Shown here: piece by piece, positions 33,955 to 45,229 of the stretch | Numbering within the stretch: the stretch's first letter is position 1 | Layout of the letters: every line of letters begins with the position of its first letter | Origin: Chinchilla lanigera | Lineage: Eukaryota; Chordata; Mammalia; Rodentia; Chinchillidae | Length of the DNA stretch: 64,000 nt | Direction of reading: 5' to 3' | Assembly (NCBI RefSeq): GCF_000276665.1 | Contig: NW_004955429.1 | Span: 5,049,286-5,113,285, forward strand | Translations under genes and position numbers: made by a program | The notes under the pieces: generated by a model | The model's database searches: none | Told to the model about the DNA's origin: nothing | Seen by the model: the letters and a program-made list of their open reading frames with translations, nothing else

Positions 33955-34892
33955 GAGAAGGGATCTGCAAGATCACTATTCCTCCCAAGGCTCCAGGCAC
34001 AGTTTCAGGAACCTCTGGTTTCATACTGGGCCACAAGGGGAAAGTACCAGGAGTACTCCAAGTCATGATCGATCCTGGAATATCAATTTTACTTGAAGAC
34101 TTTGGGATAACAACAAATTAAGCAAGTAGAATGAAACAAAGGTACATCCTGAAGGGCAGAATAAATTGTATTATTTATCTCAGTTCTTCCTTTCTTTCTT
34201 CCAAGTGTTTTGCAGAGTTGAAGATAGGAAGATTATATGTTTCTGTACCAGCTGATTTGGGGTTTAAACACATACTTTGCCACCTACAATACAATGGGGG
34301 AGAAATGACAGTGACATCCTTCTGACCTGAGGCTTTAGAAGGCAGTATGTATGTGAATTACCCTTTTTTTTTAATCCCCCATGAAAATCATTCTCCAGGA
34401 ATTCTGAGGGCCCAAGAGAATGAGGAAACAGCAGAACGCACTTGAATTCAACCTAGAAGCCCCAGGAAGCCGATCTGAAGAACCAAGAGAAACTCAAACT
34501 TCTTGTTTTATCCATGGACATTTTTATTTTGGCCATTCTGGTTCAAATATTGACCAATACAGAAATGGCAGCTGGAAATAGAATGGTTCTGTAACAGATA
34601 TATAACATGAAGTATTGAGTTTTGAGATCAGCTGACAGGAAACCATTATAGGAGAATGGACAAATAATGACCTGTGTTATGTAACTGACAAGCTATGTAT
34701 TTGGTAATTCAGAATACAGACAGTATTGATAATATTTGTGGAATTTAGTAGGACGCTTTGATGCAAAAGGTGAATAGAACAAGCTGATTTGGGGAGGTAA
34801 GCACTACAAGAATGAGAAGAACTCTGCAAAGACCAGTTTGCAAAAGAAAAAATGTCTAGGCATTTTGGGGCTTGTAGGGTTGGCAAGTGAAA
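33955..34892. other. Unassigned stretch
   Basis: No confident repeat or gene. Some phrases around 34240-34330 hint at a decayed LTR but are insufficient to call. Confidence 0.35.
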
Positions 34893-34965
34893 CTCCTTCC
34901 TTCCGTCTTCCCTCCTTCCTCCCTCATTCCCTCCCTCCTTCCCTTCCTCTCTCTCTCCTTTCTTT
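34893..34965 (+). repeat. (CTTCC)n pyrimidine tract
   Basis: CCTT/CCTCC/TCTC-rich low-complexity tract directly abutting the antisense ID copy. It is probably expanded from that SINE's A-rich tail on the other strand. Confidence 0.85.
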
Positions 34966-35036
34966 TGTGGTGTTGGAGATTGAAACCAGGGCCTTGTGTC
35001 TGCTAGGCATATGCTCTGGCACTGAGCCAAACCCTA
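34966..35036 (-). repeat. ID-type SINE, old
   Basis: Antisense: GTGTTGGAGATTGAAACCAG, GGCCTTGTGTCTGCTAGGCA, CACTGAGCCAAACCCTACC. Diverged. Confidence 0.75.
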
Positions 35037-35544
35037 CCTTGAAACTATCTGAGAAAAAGATGTAATCCAGGGGCTGGCATTAAAATACAACCTCAAGTTA
35101 AACATGAAGCAAAGATCCTGGTCTCCATACTTTTGAAAGGATGGAAGTAACCCTGACAGAAGGCATTAGCTGGAGAAGGGTTTCTAAATGGGTGATCGCA
35201 TGGCCTCTTAGCTGTCTCTTCAGCTCAGAGGACTTTTGGGGGAGTCATGTCATGTCCCAAAAGAATAGCAGGAATGGCTTAGGCACACAAAGTTGACTAG
35301 AATCGGAGTGGGACCTCAGTACTCACTGTTAATGGTCTTGGCTGAAAATGGTAGCACCTCATGCGACAATCAACAGTGACAAGATCTAGTTGGCACATGG
35401 AATACCAAACAAAGGAAGAGTACTAGACAAGGTTTTCCCAATAAAATGCACAAGTACCAAGTTTGATGAGTTTCAAAGCAGTCAAGTGCCAAGGTTTAAC
35501 TATACACAGAAAAATTCCAAAATTTTTGACATAATTACATTGGG
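35037..35544. other. Unassigned stretch
   Basis: No confident repeat. A 78-codon plus frame (35390-35626) overlaps the L1 start and has no domain. Confidence 0.35.
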
Positions 35545-35562
35545 AAAAGTACTGCTAGCCTT

Positions 35563-36177
35563 CATACTGGCTAAATCCAGGAAGCAGCCTATATGTCCAT
35601 CAACAGATAATGAAAATGAAGCATAAAGAAAATGTGGTATCTCTATATAATGGAATACTATTCAGCTCTAAAAAATGACACATTTGAGACATTTGTAGGA
35701 AAATGGACACATTTATAAAATTTAGTATTGAGTGAAATAAAAAAGACACACAAGCTTAAATATTGTATGGTATCCCTCATTTGAGCGAGGCAAAGTAGAA
35801 ATGAAGAAAATGATAGAGGATGGATAGAAAGGGACAAAGGGTCAGATCTCTTATATTAGGGAAGTGGCCCAAGGGATCAAGGGCCAGGAGTGAGGAGGAG
35901 GGGAAGGGGAAATGAGAGGGATAAAGATGCACCATGTACAGGAACCTAACAGTGCAATTAATGTGAACACTATATGTTATAACATGAGCTAAGATGAATA
36001 ATGTTAACAAGTAGGAGAAAGGGGATTGTGGTGCCAGCGGAGGAAGGGGGAGGGGAGGGAATGGGATGGGGATTTATAAGAAAAAGAATCAAGCTCTAAT
36101 ACATATGTGTAATCACTCCCTAAGATGACTGTACACTGCATGAATTGCAAACATGTACTAATAAAATTTTTTTTCCA
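35563..36177 (+). repeat. L1 3' end with TSD
   Basis: A 5'-truncated L1 of about 615 bp, sense. It has the ORF2 end (GTGGTATCTCTATATAATGG, AATACTATTCAGCTCTAAAA), a purine-rich 3'UTR (about 35893-36070) and an AATAAAA signal at the end. Flanked by AAAAGTAYTGCTAGCCTT at 35545-35562 and 36178-36195 (one mismatch). Confidence 0.9.
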
Positions 36178-36195
36178 AAAAGTATTGCTAGCCTT

Positions 36196-36565
36196 AATTG
36201 AAAGTGTGAATAGTCAACTGCACACAACTAAGGGCAATCAACAGTTTGCAGGCTGAGGTAGGCAGAGGATCTACTCAGCCTCTAGGCAGGACTTATCCCC
36301 CAGAGCCCTCTTAAGATGGGGTCTCAAAAGTGCATGGAAAGAGATCTCCTGCGGGCGAAAGCAAAAGCCATGGATAGCAATGTTTGATGTAAACCATGAC
36401 TTGGAAGCTGATATTGCTATTCGATGAAATTTGGGGAAGCTTCTTTGCATGGAATTAAATATATTTTGCACAGGAGCTAGGGTGGATAATCATGGTCAAG
36501 AGAGAAGGCAATAGTCAGCTGGACTGCTGATCTCAGTTCTTCACTTCCTTTGCCATGAGACTTTG
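36196..36565. other. Unassigned stretch
   Basis: No gene or clear repeat recognised. Confidence 0.35.
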
Positions 36566-36890
36566 GAGTACAGCAGAACCAGCAGAATATACATCGAGCC
36601 CCCTGGGCTTTAGGCTCAGCTGTATGACATGCTTCAGCCAACAGGAGGCGGCTGGAAGTGACGGTCGCTTTAAGAGGCACCCCCTGCTTCTGCCTGCTCC
36701 TCTTGTATGCTGCCACCTGGCCTGAGCGGGACATACCCTGGGGCAGTTCTGGTCAAAGAAGAATAAGAAGACTCTGGAAGGAAACCTAAACCTGACAAAC
36801 AGCTTGGGCTGCAAGTTAGGAAATCCCAGTCCACAGAGCAATGACCTACCCATGCACCCATGAATAAAAAAGTGAACACACACTATGATT
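36566..36890 (+). repeat. Possible MaLR/MLT-type LTR
   Basis: CAACAGGAGGCGGCTGGAAG, TGACGGTCGCTTTAAGAGGC, a CTGCTTCTGCCTGCTCCTCT tract, and CACCCATGAATAAAAAAGTG (polyadenylation signal) follow the layout of an MLT-class LTR. Long overlapping minus-strand frames here (up to 116 codons) have no domain. Confidence 0.45.
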
Positions 36891-37149
36891 CTTGGGTTGC
36901 TTGCTATGAAGAAAAACTAGATTAATGTAGAGTGAAATGCAAACTACTCCCTATTTTTAAAGATAAAGCAAGATTTCCAGGAAATCTCCTACTTTTGACA
37001 GATATATTGAGGCTACACCTTTCGACCTCAGGGACCACTGGTCACTTACACCACTAACTAGGAAAATGTTTGGCAAACATCCTATCTAGTCAGGCACCTC
37101 AGACTGCTATCACAGAACCTCCCCGCTTGCGCCAGTTGCACTATGCATT
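36891..37149. other. Unassigned stretch
   Basis: Nothing recognised. Confidence 0.35.
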
Positions 37150-37300
37150 TATTACCAATTGTGTGATCTTGGGACTACTGTCACATTATTTCCCTGGTTC
37201 TAACTTCCTTCTTTATAAATTGTAACTTATCTCCCACTTCTTACAATCCACAGGATTATTTAAAGTAAAGGGAAGCAGACAACAGAAATTAAAACAGTTT
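37150..37300 (+). repeat. MIR SINE
   Basis: Sense MIR core: CAATTGTGTGATCTTGGGAC, a TTCTTTATAAATTGTAACTT-type segment equivalent to the MIR ‘CATCTGTAAAATG’ region, then CACAGGATTATTTAAAGTAA. Confidence 0.65.
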
Positions 37301-38186
37301 TTAAAATGGTACTATGGTATGTAACTAGGGGCACTATTGTTATCATAGGACTTCAGCCAGATTTCATTCGTAGTCTGTGTGAATGATTCCAGGGACATGG
37401 CTCACCACCACGGAGGCAGCCGGTTCCATTCTCAACTTTGAGGGCTTCCTGCTCGCTCTCCACTCCACCCCTCTGCCATGCCAGGCAGTTGTTTTCTTTG
37501 GTTTGATCCCAGAATTTTACCTTCTGCATTCTCTGAAGGCCCAGTTGAACTCAGCTATTCCAGTTTTCCCAAGTAGGAAGCAGCTGAAAATGTCACCTGT
37601 ATATCTGCATTGTAACTGGGACTTTCATGAGCAAACCCAAAAACTAACTGGAAAGCTGAGGCCCAGGTAGAGTTCTCTGTGGGTTAAGATCCTATCGAAG
37701 GTCCCTCAGGGTACAGATTATCCACAAAAAAGCTTGTGTGAAGAAAGCTGTACATTTTCAGGGAGGAGACAGGGGAGACTCAGGCTAAATTACAAGGTCC
37801 TTTGTTCTGATTATGAAACAATGAAAGTAACAAGTATTAGAGTCCTTACAGAGAGTGAAAAATAGATTTTTCAGCTTATTAAGTTATTATCTGTTCAGGA
37901 AGTAACCCTCACCGGAATATAGATGTGACAAAGCCTTGCAGAATCAAAATTAACCTTTGAATTAAAGGTCACCGATAGCTTTTCTATGGACAAGGACACA
38001 GAAACTTCACAATCGGCCTAGAGTGAGCAAGGCTGGGAGACACAGACTGCCTCACTAAGTCCAGGAGATGCTTTTTGAAAAGGAAAACCACAGTCATGAC
38101 TCAGATGAACTTGCTAGAATGTCACGGAAGGTCAGGAAAATATTCTCTGAAATGGAGACAATCTGAAATGCTATATCTGAATTAAA
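37301..38186. other. Unassigned stretch
   Basis: No confident repeat. A 95-codon plus frame (37383-37670) is unrecognised and lacks supporting signals. Confidence 0.4.
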
Positions 38187-38199
38187 CAAAATTTTCTTC

Positions 38200-39097
38200 A
38201 AGAGGTGCAAATTAAAACAACACTGAGATTGCATCTCACCCCAGAAAGAATGGTTATTATCAAGAAATTAATCAATAACAAATGCTGGTGGGGATTTGGG
38301 GAAAAAGGAACACTTCTACACTGCTGGTGGGAATGTAGACCAGTGAAACCACTGTAGAAATCAATGTGGAGATTCCTCAAAAAATGAAAAATTGGAGGTT
38401 CCCATTTGACCCAGCTATTCCCCTTCTGGGTATCTTCCCAGAAGAATTAAAAATATTGCACCGTAGCGATATATGTGTACCCATGTTTATAACAGCACAG
38501 TTTGTAAAAGCTAGATCTTGGAAACAACCCAAATGCCCATCAGCTGAGGAATGGATAAAAATATGTGGTCTTTCCATACAAGGGAGTACTACTCAACCAT
38601 AAAGAAAAATAAACTCAAGGCTTTTATAGGTAAATGGATGCAACTTCAGACCATACTCATAAGTGAAATAAATCAGACTCACATGTGTAAACATTGTATT
38701 GTCTCCTTGGTGTGAGAAACTGAAAAAGTAAGTAAGATCCAAAATGTACAATAGATTTTGTGAAATGGGAAGAAACTGTTCAAAAGGAAAGAGAAACTGG
38801 GCTGGGGAAAGGAAAAAACAAGGAAGGAAAAGAAAAAAAAAAATATATATATACAGTAGCTAAGATAGTTACAGATTTCTAATTAATTTCTAACTAATTT
38901 CTAATTTCTCTTAGTTCATTGAAAGAAGTTTTGTGCTAATATTGTTTGGCAATTAAATGCCTATATCTTGTACTTTGAGTACCCAATTTAAAGATAACAA
39001 TACACAATGTATTAATAATTGTTATCTTCCTACTATTTTGTGTTGAAATTTTGTTTTTTTTCCTTTTTAAAATAAAAAAATTTAAAAACAAAAATTC
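38200..39097 (+). repeat. L1 3' end with short TSD
   Basis: A 5'-truncated L1 (about 0.9 kb). ORF2 C-terminal landmarks: GAGATTGCATCTCACCCCAG, GGTGGGAATGTAGACCAGTG, CCAGCTATTCCCCTTCTGGG, AAACAACCCAAATGCCCATC, GAGTACTACTCAACCATAAA. An A-rich 3'UTR runs to about 39097. A probable target duplication AAATTTTCTT is within 38187-38199 and 39098-39110. It retains short frames only. Confidence 0.9.
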
Positions 39098-39110
39098 CCA
39101 AATTTTCTTG

Positions 39111-39491
39111 TACTTTCAAACAGTGTCCAAACAAATCTCATGTAGATATGATTAAATAAATGTCTTCAACAGATTAAAATATTGCTATAAACCTGCAAAA
39201 TTTTCTTTTTAAGGGCTCCACTGATACAGTAAATAAAATTTATCTCTAGTTTAAATATGGTACTATTTTTGAACCAGGAGCAATTTTAAACAATTGACTT
39301 TATAAAGAAAGTTACCAATGGAGACATCAGCTAATATCAAGAAGGCAAATGAACTGCAGATTTCTGAGTCAATATAACAAGTTAACCATACCCATTTATC
39401 TTTCCTCTTTCTCAAAACGCAAAACAGTACCAGTGATAAGGACAAAGATGATTGGAAGAGACAGCAGTATATGAGGAACTTTAACTCATGA
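39111..39491. other. AT-rich unassigned stretch
   Basis: No gene or repeat recognised between the L1 and the minisatellite. Confidence 0.4.
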
Positions 39492-39604
39492 ACTAGTATT
39501 TAGTATCATGTACTAGTACCTAGTACCATGCAGTAGTACCTAGTATTATGCACTAGTACCTAGTATCATGCGGTATTATCTAATATCACATACTAGTATC
39601 TAGA
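39492..39604 (+). repeat. 20-bp minisatellite, about 5.7 copies
   Basis: Tandem units of exactly 20 bp with consensus ACTAGTACCTAGTATCATGC at 39492, 39512, 39532, 39552, 39572 and a partial unit at 39592. All units stay in register without indels. The fifth unit (GGTATTATCTAATATCACAT) is the most diverged. Each unit contains the palindrome ACTAGT and a CTAG. Confidence 0.95.
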
Positions 39605-39649
39605 TGGAAGCACAGGAAAAGAAGAGTGACAGCAAATTGCATCCAGCAA

Positions 39650-40131
39650 TTATGATCCAAGTGCCCATCAAGGGCAAGCCAAGAAGCCACCAAACCCCAT
39701 CTATCACTGTAAAGGACACATTGTCATTAATCTCTCTCAGTATTCTCCTTGCTTTGAACACATCATTCTTGCCACTTTCTGAAGCAGTTCCAGAGGTCCT
39801 GTTCCACGAGAGTCTTTAGTTATGCCGTCTTGGCTGTTTGTATATCCTGAATTGACTTAAAATGTCTAACTTCTGTGGCCATTTCAACATGAGGAAAGAT
39901 CCAGAAGTTGCATGGTGTGGGATCTGGTGAAGAAGGTAGACAAAGACACACCATGAAGTATTTACAGGTCTGCTTTTCCTCTGGACAGCACCTAGCAACA
40001 ACATTCACTGTATGTTTGATCACCTCATAAAGACAGTCATGAAAGGGGATTTCTAGAATTGCTTTGGAGAGTGGTAGAAACAATAGGATAGGTATGCTTG
40101 AAGACGGGACATATTTTGAGGGAGAGGTCAT
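39650..40131 (-). pseudogene. Mariner-like transposase fossil
   Basis: A minus-strand frame (39820-40131) ends in SPDPTPCNFWIFPHVEMATE, matching the C-terminal catalytic region of mariner transposases (consensus YSPDLAPCDFFLFP). It is followed by HFKSIQDIQ, like the ‘F.SIEEIQ’ segment. Past an in-frame stop at about 39820 the similarity continues (VEQDLWNCFRKWQE, like the ‘FQDAFQKW’ tail). The upstream 50 or so codons do not resemble a transposase. No terminal repeats seen. Dead and 5'-incomplete. Confidence 0.65.
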
Positions 40132-40255
40132 GGCAATGTGCCTTTACTTGTAATGAAGTTTTAAAATTAAAATGTTCACCATATATTTTGATCACACTGT
40201 GCATAAGTGAGTGTGCACATGCATGGGTAGGGTATATTTGGAGTCCATTGGTTCT

Positions 40256-40356
40256 TTTTTTTTTTTTTTTGGTTTTTCTCCAGTACCGGGAACCGAACTC
40301 ACGACCTTGCGCTTGCCAGGCAGGCGCTTTTGCTGCTGAGCTAAATCCCCAGCCCC
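40256..40356 (-). repeat. Young ID-type SINE with perfect 17-bp TSD
   Basis: Antisense copy near the subfamily consensus (GTACCGGGAACCGAACTCAC, GACCTTGCGCTTGCCAGGCA). Exact target duplication TGGAGTCCATTGGTTCT at 40239-40255 and 40357-40373. The 144-codon plus frame over 40098-40532 is simply read-through of this antisense SINE. Confidence 0.95.
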
Positions 40357-40373
40357 TGGAGTCCATTGGTTCT

Positions 40374-40609
40374 ATAATCATTCCATCACTTCTCCATAAT
40401 GGGCTTCATAACCAAATTCAGAAACTAGCAGGAAAGAGCCAGGCATATGTGAAAACCCACTATGAATTCAACATGCACTACTCCCTGCTCTTGAGGAATT
40501 CCACTCTAATTCAGGCTGACTTATCAGAATAACTTCAAACCAGTATCAGAAAGGACACCTATACATTGCCATTGTTTCCTAGCCCCAGAAAAAATTACAT
40601 CCCTGATCA
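40374..40609. other. Short unassigned stretch, possible L2 trace
   Basis: ACTCCCTGCTCTTGAGGAAT and TCCACTCTAATTCAGG resemble antisense L2 (‘CCCTGCCCTCATGGAGCTTACATTCTA’) but the match is short. Confidence 0.3.
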
Positions 40610-40628
40610 GGAGAAAGAGAGAGAGAGA

Positions 40629-40724
<96 letters not shown>
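40610..40724 (+). repeat. (GA)n microsatellite, about 110 bp
   Basis: GA dinucleotide array with two interruptions (GGGA near 40631 and AAAGGGGG near 40667-40674). It produces spurious RE-repeat frames on the plus strand and LS-repeat frames on the minus strand. Confidence 0.98.
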
Positions 40725-40727
<3 letters not shown>

Positions 40728-41599
40728 GCCAGGAGCCGTTGGGAGATTCTCCGAGCTGTAAGAAGTCAGGTGTGGATGCAAGGAGGATAAGGGTAGCCCC
40801 AGTTCTTGCAGAATGTACACAGAACTTGAGTAATGCACAGAATCTTGTGGAGGTTTCTGAATACTAAGCTCAGATCCCAGGCTCAGGAAGTTTGCATTCT
40901 TCATCCCAAATCACGACCATGATGGTCATTGCCATTTGATGACCAGAATATGTCATCTGGCTCCCTTTCCAGTGCTGGAGCAAGCAGTCATACTTAAGGA
41001 AAATGTTTCAAAAATGGAGAGTGGGAGAGAAGTTCAGCCGAAGAGCAGTGATAACGAAAATCCATCCCGCAATTACAAGGAGCCACAAGCTCTGCGGAAG
41101 GACCAGAAGCCAGGGATGCTATTCCTAAGTAGTAGCTAGTACACACCTAATGGCCCCAGAGGAGGTCTCAATAGTAGTAAGGGCCCCTGAAGCCCTATTT
41201 CCAAATTAGAGGGCTGCTGAGTGAGCGATCTGAGCTGTCTCTCCTGGTCTATTTGGCTTCTTCCAAATTACCTCGCATCTGCATTAATTTAAAAAGGAAA
41301 CATCACTGGGATGAGCTATTAATATAGAAAATAACATTAACTTTAAATTGCAGCTCCCGAGAGCAGGGCAGCAACACCTTTTACAGGTGTTCACTCATTT
41401 TTCATTTCCTATAACTCTCCAGAAGCATGTAAAAAATAGAGCAGATTTTCTTTTCTTTTAGAGAAACTGGCTACCTTAGTGTGTATATCCATACAGCCTT
41501 CCCCTTTCCTCTACCCTGCTTTCTCCTTTCTTTTCCCTTCTAACTCTATCACATTAAAACGTGGCAGAAAGAACACAAAATGAAATCAGTGAAGACTGC
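40725..41599. other. Unique sequence
   Basis: No repeat recognised. 41275-41370 (AAATTACCTCGCATCTGCAT ... AACATTAACTTTAAATTGCA) has the homeodomain-site-rich look of some conserved enhancers, but this is impression only. Confidence 0.4.
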
Positions 41600-41765
41600 A
41601 GCGATCATCTAACCCTGCCACTTCCTAGCCGCATAACCTTGGGCAACTCGCCCGACCTCTCTGAAACTTAGTTTCTTCATCTGTGACATGAAGGTAATGA
41701 TATTTGCCCGCCTTACTGCTCAAAGCATGGAAATGAAAGTGCTTTATAAACTTCAGAGTTCAATA
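41600..41765 (+). repeat. MIR SINE
   Basis: Sense MIR: TGCCACTTCCTAGCCGCATA, ACCTTGGGCAACTCGCCCGA, TCTTCATCTGTGACATGAAG, AAGTGCTTTATAAACTTCAG. Well preserved. Confidence 0.9.
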
Positions 41766-44254
41766 CCTTTATCATACCCTAAAATCTAAGGGTGGAAAAC
41801 GGCACTTCATTCATTAAAGCATTTCACACAGCTTGAAATCATTTCAAAATATGCTTTTCTTCTTACAACTACATCAAAAAAATTTTCCAAGTCTAAGCTC
41901 ACAAATCATCCTTCTGAGACCAAGAAGGACCCAATAGCACAGACAACATTTGCTTCAAGGATACTCATTGTTCCATTTAGATATAAAACTCACATGAGAA
42001 AAATCTCTGTCAGCAGAAAGGCTCATAGTCTAAAAGTCATAATCATCTTTAACTTTTAGCTATTATTCTGCTGAGAGAGAAAGTCATGTCATGTGGGGTT
42101 TTATTAGGTGTCTGACTGCAGAATGACTTTGTTCTTGTACTTCTGTAGTACATGTTAAATGCGCACGGTCTTCATTTAAGTAAAGGAAAGTATATTTCAT
42201 CTTTGTTTTCCCTTGACCTGATCAGTGTATTGTAACAATGCCTTCAGTGGGATTTTATAGAAAAATCTCTGCTCTTTTCCCCTATCTGCCTCTCTAGCAG
42301 CCACGGACCATTCAGGATCTAAAATGTTCTGGATAACCAGAGCTTTTGGACTCCTTTCCTTCCAAATTTCCTCTGCAGCTTACCTCAGCTGTCTAAATCT
42401 GCATTAGTAATTTTTCCCCTTTAATCTCAACCACACCTAGGAGAGTGCTGAGCATTTCAGAGGTACTCATTAAATCTGCACTGACTGAGTATCAAGGAAT
42501 AGTATCTTGCCTAGAAAACATTATGTGAGCTCTAGTCAAGAGGGACATTTTTGGCATAGGTGTGTATGTGTCATCTGCCTATAAATAGAAGTTGTGCCTG
42601 TGGGTACAAATTATATTTTAATATGCCTGAATTGCTACCAACAAGTTAATTGGTGCAGTGCATTTGAGAGTAGATCATTTATAATCTTGTAAAGGAAGAA
42701 TGTGTCCAGCTAAGCTGCTGGTCAGTGAATAACCACAGTTTAGTAATAGGAACAGGGACAATCTAGGATGATGAAGAGATGTTCTAGTCTCCACTTACCT
42801 ATAAGTTGCTTGAGTGACAATGGATAAATCACTTTATCTTCCTTAAGATTCAATTCAATTGTTCATCTAAAAGTGAACGGATGTTATTGGTTGATCCACA
42901 GGGTCCTATTTAGTTCTCACGCTGAGCTGGGAGTTAGAATCCGCTCTGGATCTGTGACTGATGGGTTGAAGGACAGGCTAGGAGAGCTGGAAGGAGCAGT
43001 CCCTGCATAGACTGCTGAGGTCCTATAATGGGAGTGGCTATTTCTGAGAAGTTGTCAGGAAGACGAGAGTGATAAACAAAAAGGGTCCAGGCATGAGATC
43101 GGAACCATCACCATGGAGCCATCTGTAGCTCCAGAAAAGTAATTCTGATTTCAGGTGTCCTTTGTGACATTTTGAAGTAGAAGGAAAGCACAAAGACTAG
43201 ACATCCCTCCCCAACAGCACAAATACAAAGGTGTGTTGTTCAGGGGTAGAAGAAGGTCTTTACACCTGTGAGTCTCAAGTCAGTGAGGAACAGCTGACCC
43301 TCCAATTCCTCCCACCAACAGCCTCTGACACAGGAAGCCACTTCCATCCTGGGAAGCCATTTGAGTTCCGTTCTTTAAAACTCAAGCAAAGAAGCTGAGG
43401 AAGCATTGGTCTATGCCTTTGAATCAAAACCATTTTTCACCTTTTATTTTCAAAGGAACTTTTGGTGTTTCTAATTTAGTTTCAGGGTAGAGAGTAAAAT
43501 TTGGAAAACACTGCTGCTGGGACAGCAGGTTGAAATCTTAATTTCAGATACTTGCTTTTTATAAAACGTGTCCTGCTAGCCAGCCAGCCAGCCAAGCATT
43601 TCCCTGAAACTAGATCTCACTTCTAGTATGCGAACAGTGCAGGGAGCCAGACACGAGGAGCCAGGATGCCATAAAATCAGCTGGCAAAGAAAGTCTGAGG
43701 GGCCAACCTCTCCTGATAAAAATAGCCGCTGCCTCTGGGGCCAGTGATTTCCATGCTGTTTCTAAATTAAAAATGTACACTTTCCATTTAAGGAGAAGGG
43801 AAACAGGCAGGCCAGCTTCCAGCTCCTCTGCTTTAGTGTGTGTCTGTTCTGGGAACTACTGACCCAAGGCAGGCATGCTGTCCGAGCTGTGCTCTTAGTA
43901 ATGAAAGGAAAACTCTCACGTATACCGCTAAGGAGGAACAAGTAACACAGCTACACCCAGAACTCATGAAAAGGAGCTGAAAGTTTTCCACACGCACGTT
44001 ATGGCCAGAGAGCGAATGTCTCTCCACTGAGGGAGGCATAAGCATAAAGCTAAAAATATCCTTTCAGACTATAAAGTGGGGAGAGACGGTTCCTGCTTCT
44101 TGGCAGGGATTGTTCTGGGTGTCTACCGAGCAGTGGGAATGAACATAAACAAAAACCGTTATGCACATCTTTTAGCGTGTAATAGAAGGTAGGTTCAGTG
44201 TTATGTACTCTTGATACATTTTTTTCTTACTTCTCATAAATCTTCCTATTACAG
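41766..44254. other. Repeat-poor unique block
   Basis: About 2.5 kb almost free of recognisable repeats. Faint L2/MIR traces may lie near 42330-42490 and 42780-42900, and a (CCAG)n of 4 units near 43577-43595. No frame carries a known domain. 43600-43830 has balanced composition and a near-consensus MEF2-type word (ATAAAAATAG, 43716-43725). Confidence 0.45.
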
Positions 44255-44400
44255 TGCATTTGTAGAAGAAAAAAAAAAATCAAGATCCAGAGCGGCCAGG
44301 TATTTGTACAACAGCACACAAGTGGCAAGAGAAAGAACCAGGATTTCAACCCTGGCATGAACTACAAACCCCAGCCCTCTAAACTCTACATGACACTACG
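44255..44400 (-). repeat. MIR SINE
   Basis: Antisense MIR: CAAGTGGCAAGAGAAAGAAC, CAGGATTTCAACCCTGGCAT, CAGCCCTCTAAACTCTACAT. An A-rich run is present at about 44269-44280. Confidence 0.75.
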
Positions 44401-44495
44401 CATTTAGCAGTTATTAACATTCTCATTTATACACAGGAAAACTGACATTTGGAGAGTTTTGTAATTTTTCCAAAGTTAGCATCCTAGGAATCCTT
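44401..44495 (-). repeat. Second MIR fragment
   Basis: TTCTCATTTATACACAGGAA, AACTGACATTTGGAGAGTTT, then TTTTTCCAAAGTTAGCA: an antisense MIR core next to the previous copy. Confidence 0.6.
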
Positions 44496-45229
44496 GGGCA
44501 TGTACCTCACAGCGAACCTGTCACTGCCAAGCTTTTCCAACTCCAGTAAGAGTAACATCTCCATGGTGCAGCTTCTTTAATAATAAAATCCCTTCAATTT
44601 AAAGACCAGTTCTACAAATCCATATTTTCCCCATCTGAAATGTATGAATAGTTAATGTAAACACTTCTTCTTTGAGTGAATGAGTGAATCTGAATCACAC
44701 TCTATAGCAGTCACATCCTCTTCTGCTTTCAATTTTGAAAACATTGTTTATATATTTGCAGGCTGTTTGGTTGACACCTGATTCGACGCTTCTTCCAGAG
44801 GGAGGAAAAGATAGCATGGGTGTGGATGTTGCTGCATTTCCTTCCACAAGTGAAATGGGAGGCTTTTCCCCCATTATATTTTCTTCTTTGATCAGGAGCA
44901 GTCCTACAGGAAAAAAATGCTGACCAAAATTGGTGTGAAATCTAAGACTTACATGAAGCAGATGGCGTAGCTCCCCTCCAGACCTCTGACAGCCCGAGAT
45001 GGGGTCACTTTTGCCAAAGGTGCATGTGGGGCATACATTCCACAGGTCATGAATCTCGTACCTGGCCACCCTTGAGCTGTACAACATAATCATCTTTTGT
45101 TTGCACAAATACATGTTTGTTACCCTCTTGTAGGATATTTTTACAGAATTTCAGCATGATCCCTTTGTGAGCATGGAAACCTTATTAAGAAAGGGCAGTA
45201 CACTGTTTTTAAATTTTATCTTTTTTCCC
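44496..45229. other. Unique sequence with a possible minus-strand exon
   Basis: A 139-codon minus-strand frame spans 44695-45114. Within it a segment (about 44953-45076) is bounded on the minus strand by a TTGTACAG acceptor-like end and a consensus donor CAT|GTAAGTC. The acceptor has a weak pyrimidine tract. I do not recognise the peptide (it contains CPTCTFGKSDP). It could be a lncRNA exon or chance. Confidence 0.3.

Noticed and set aside
36533..36883. 116-codon minus-strand frame
   Set aside because: Overlaps a probable LTR; the neighbouring frames on the same strand are equally open, which is a sign of composition and not coding.
39492..39604. CRISPR array
   Set aside because: Units are directly tandem with no unique spacers and the genome is mammalian.
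40098..40532. Longest plus-strand frame (144 codons)
   Set aside because: It reads through an antisense young ID SINE (40256-40356) and its flanks; there is no domain and the central peptide is the SINE translated.
40524..40904. Serine/leucine and arginine/glutamate repeat proteins on either strand
   Set aside because: Pure translation of the (GA)n microsatellite.
44695..45114. 139-codon minus-strand frame as a protein gene
   Set aside because: No recognised motif. Only the internal exon-like segment with a GTAAGT donor merits a note; the full frame has no promoter or supporting signals.
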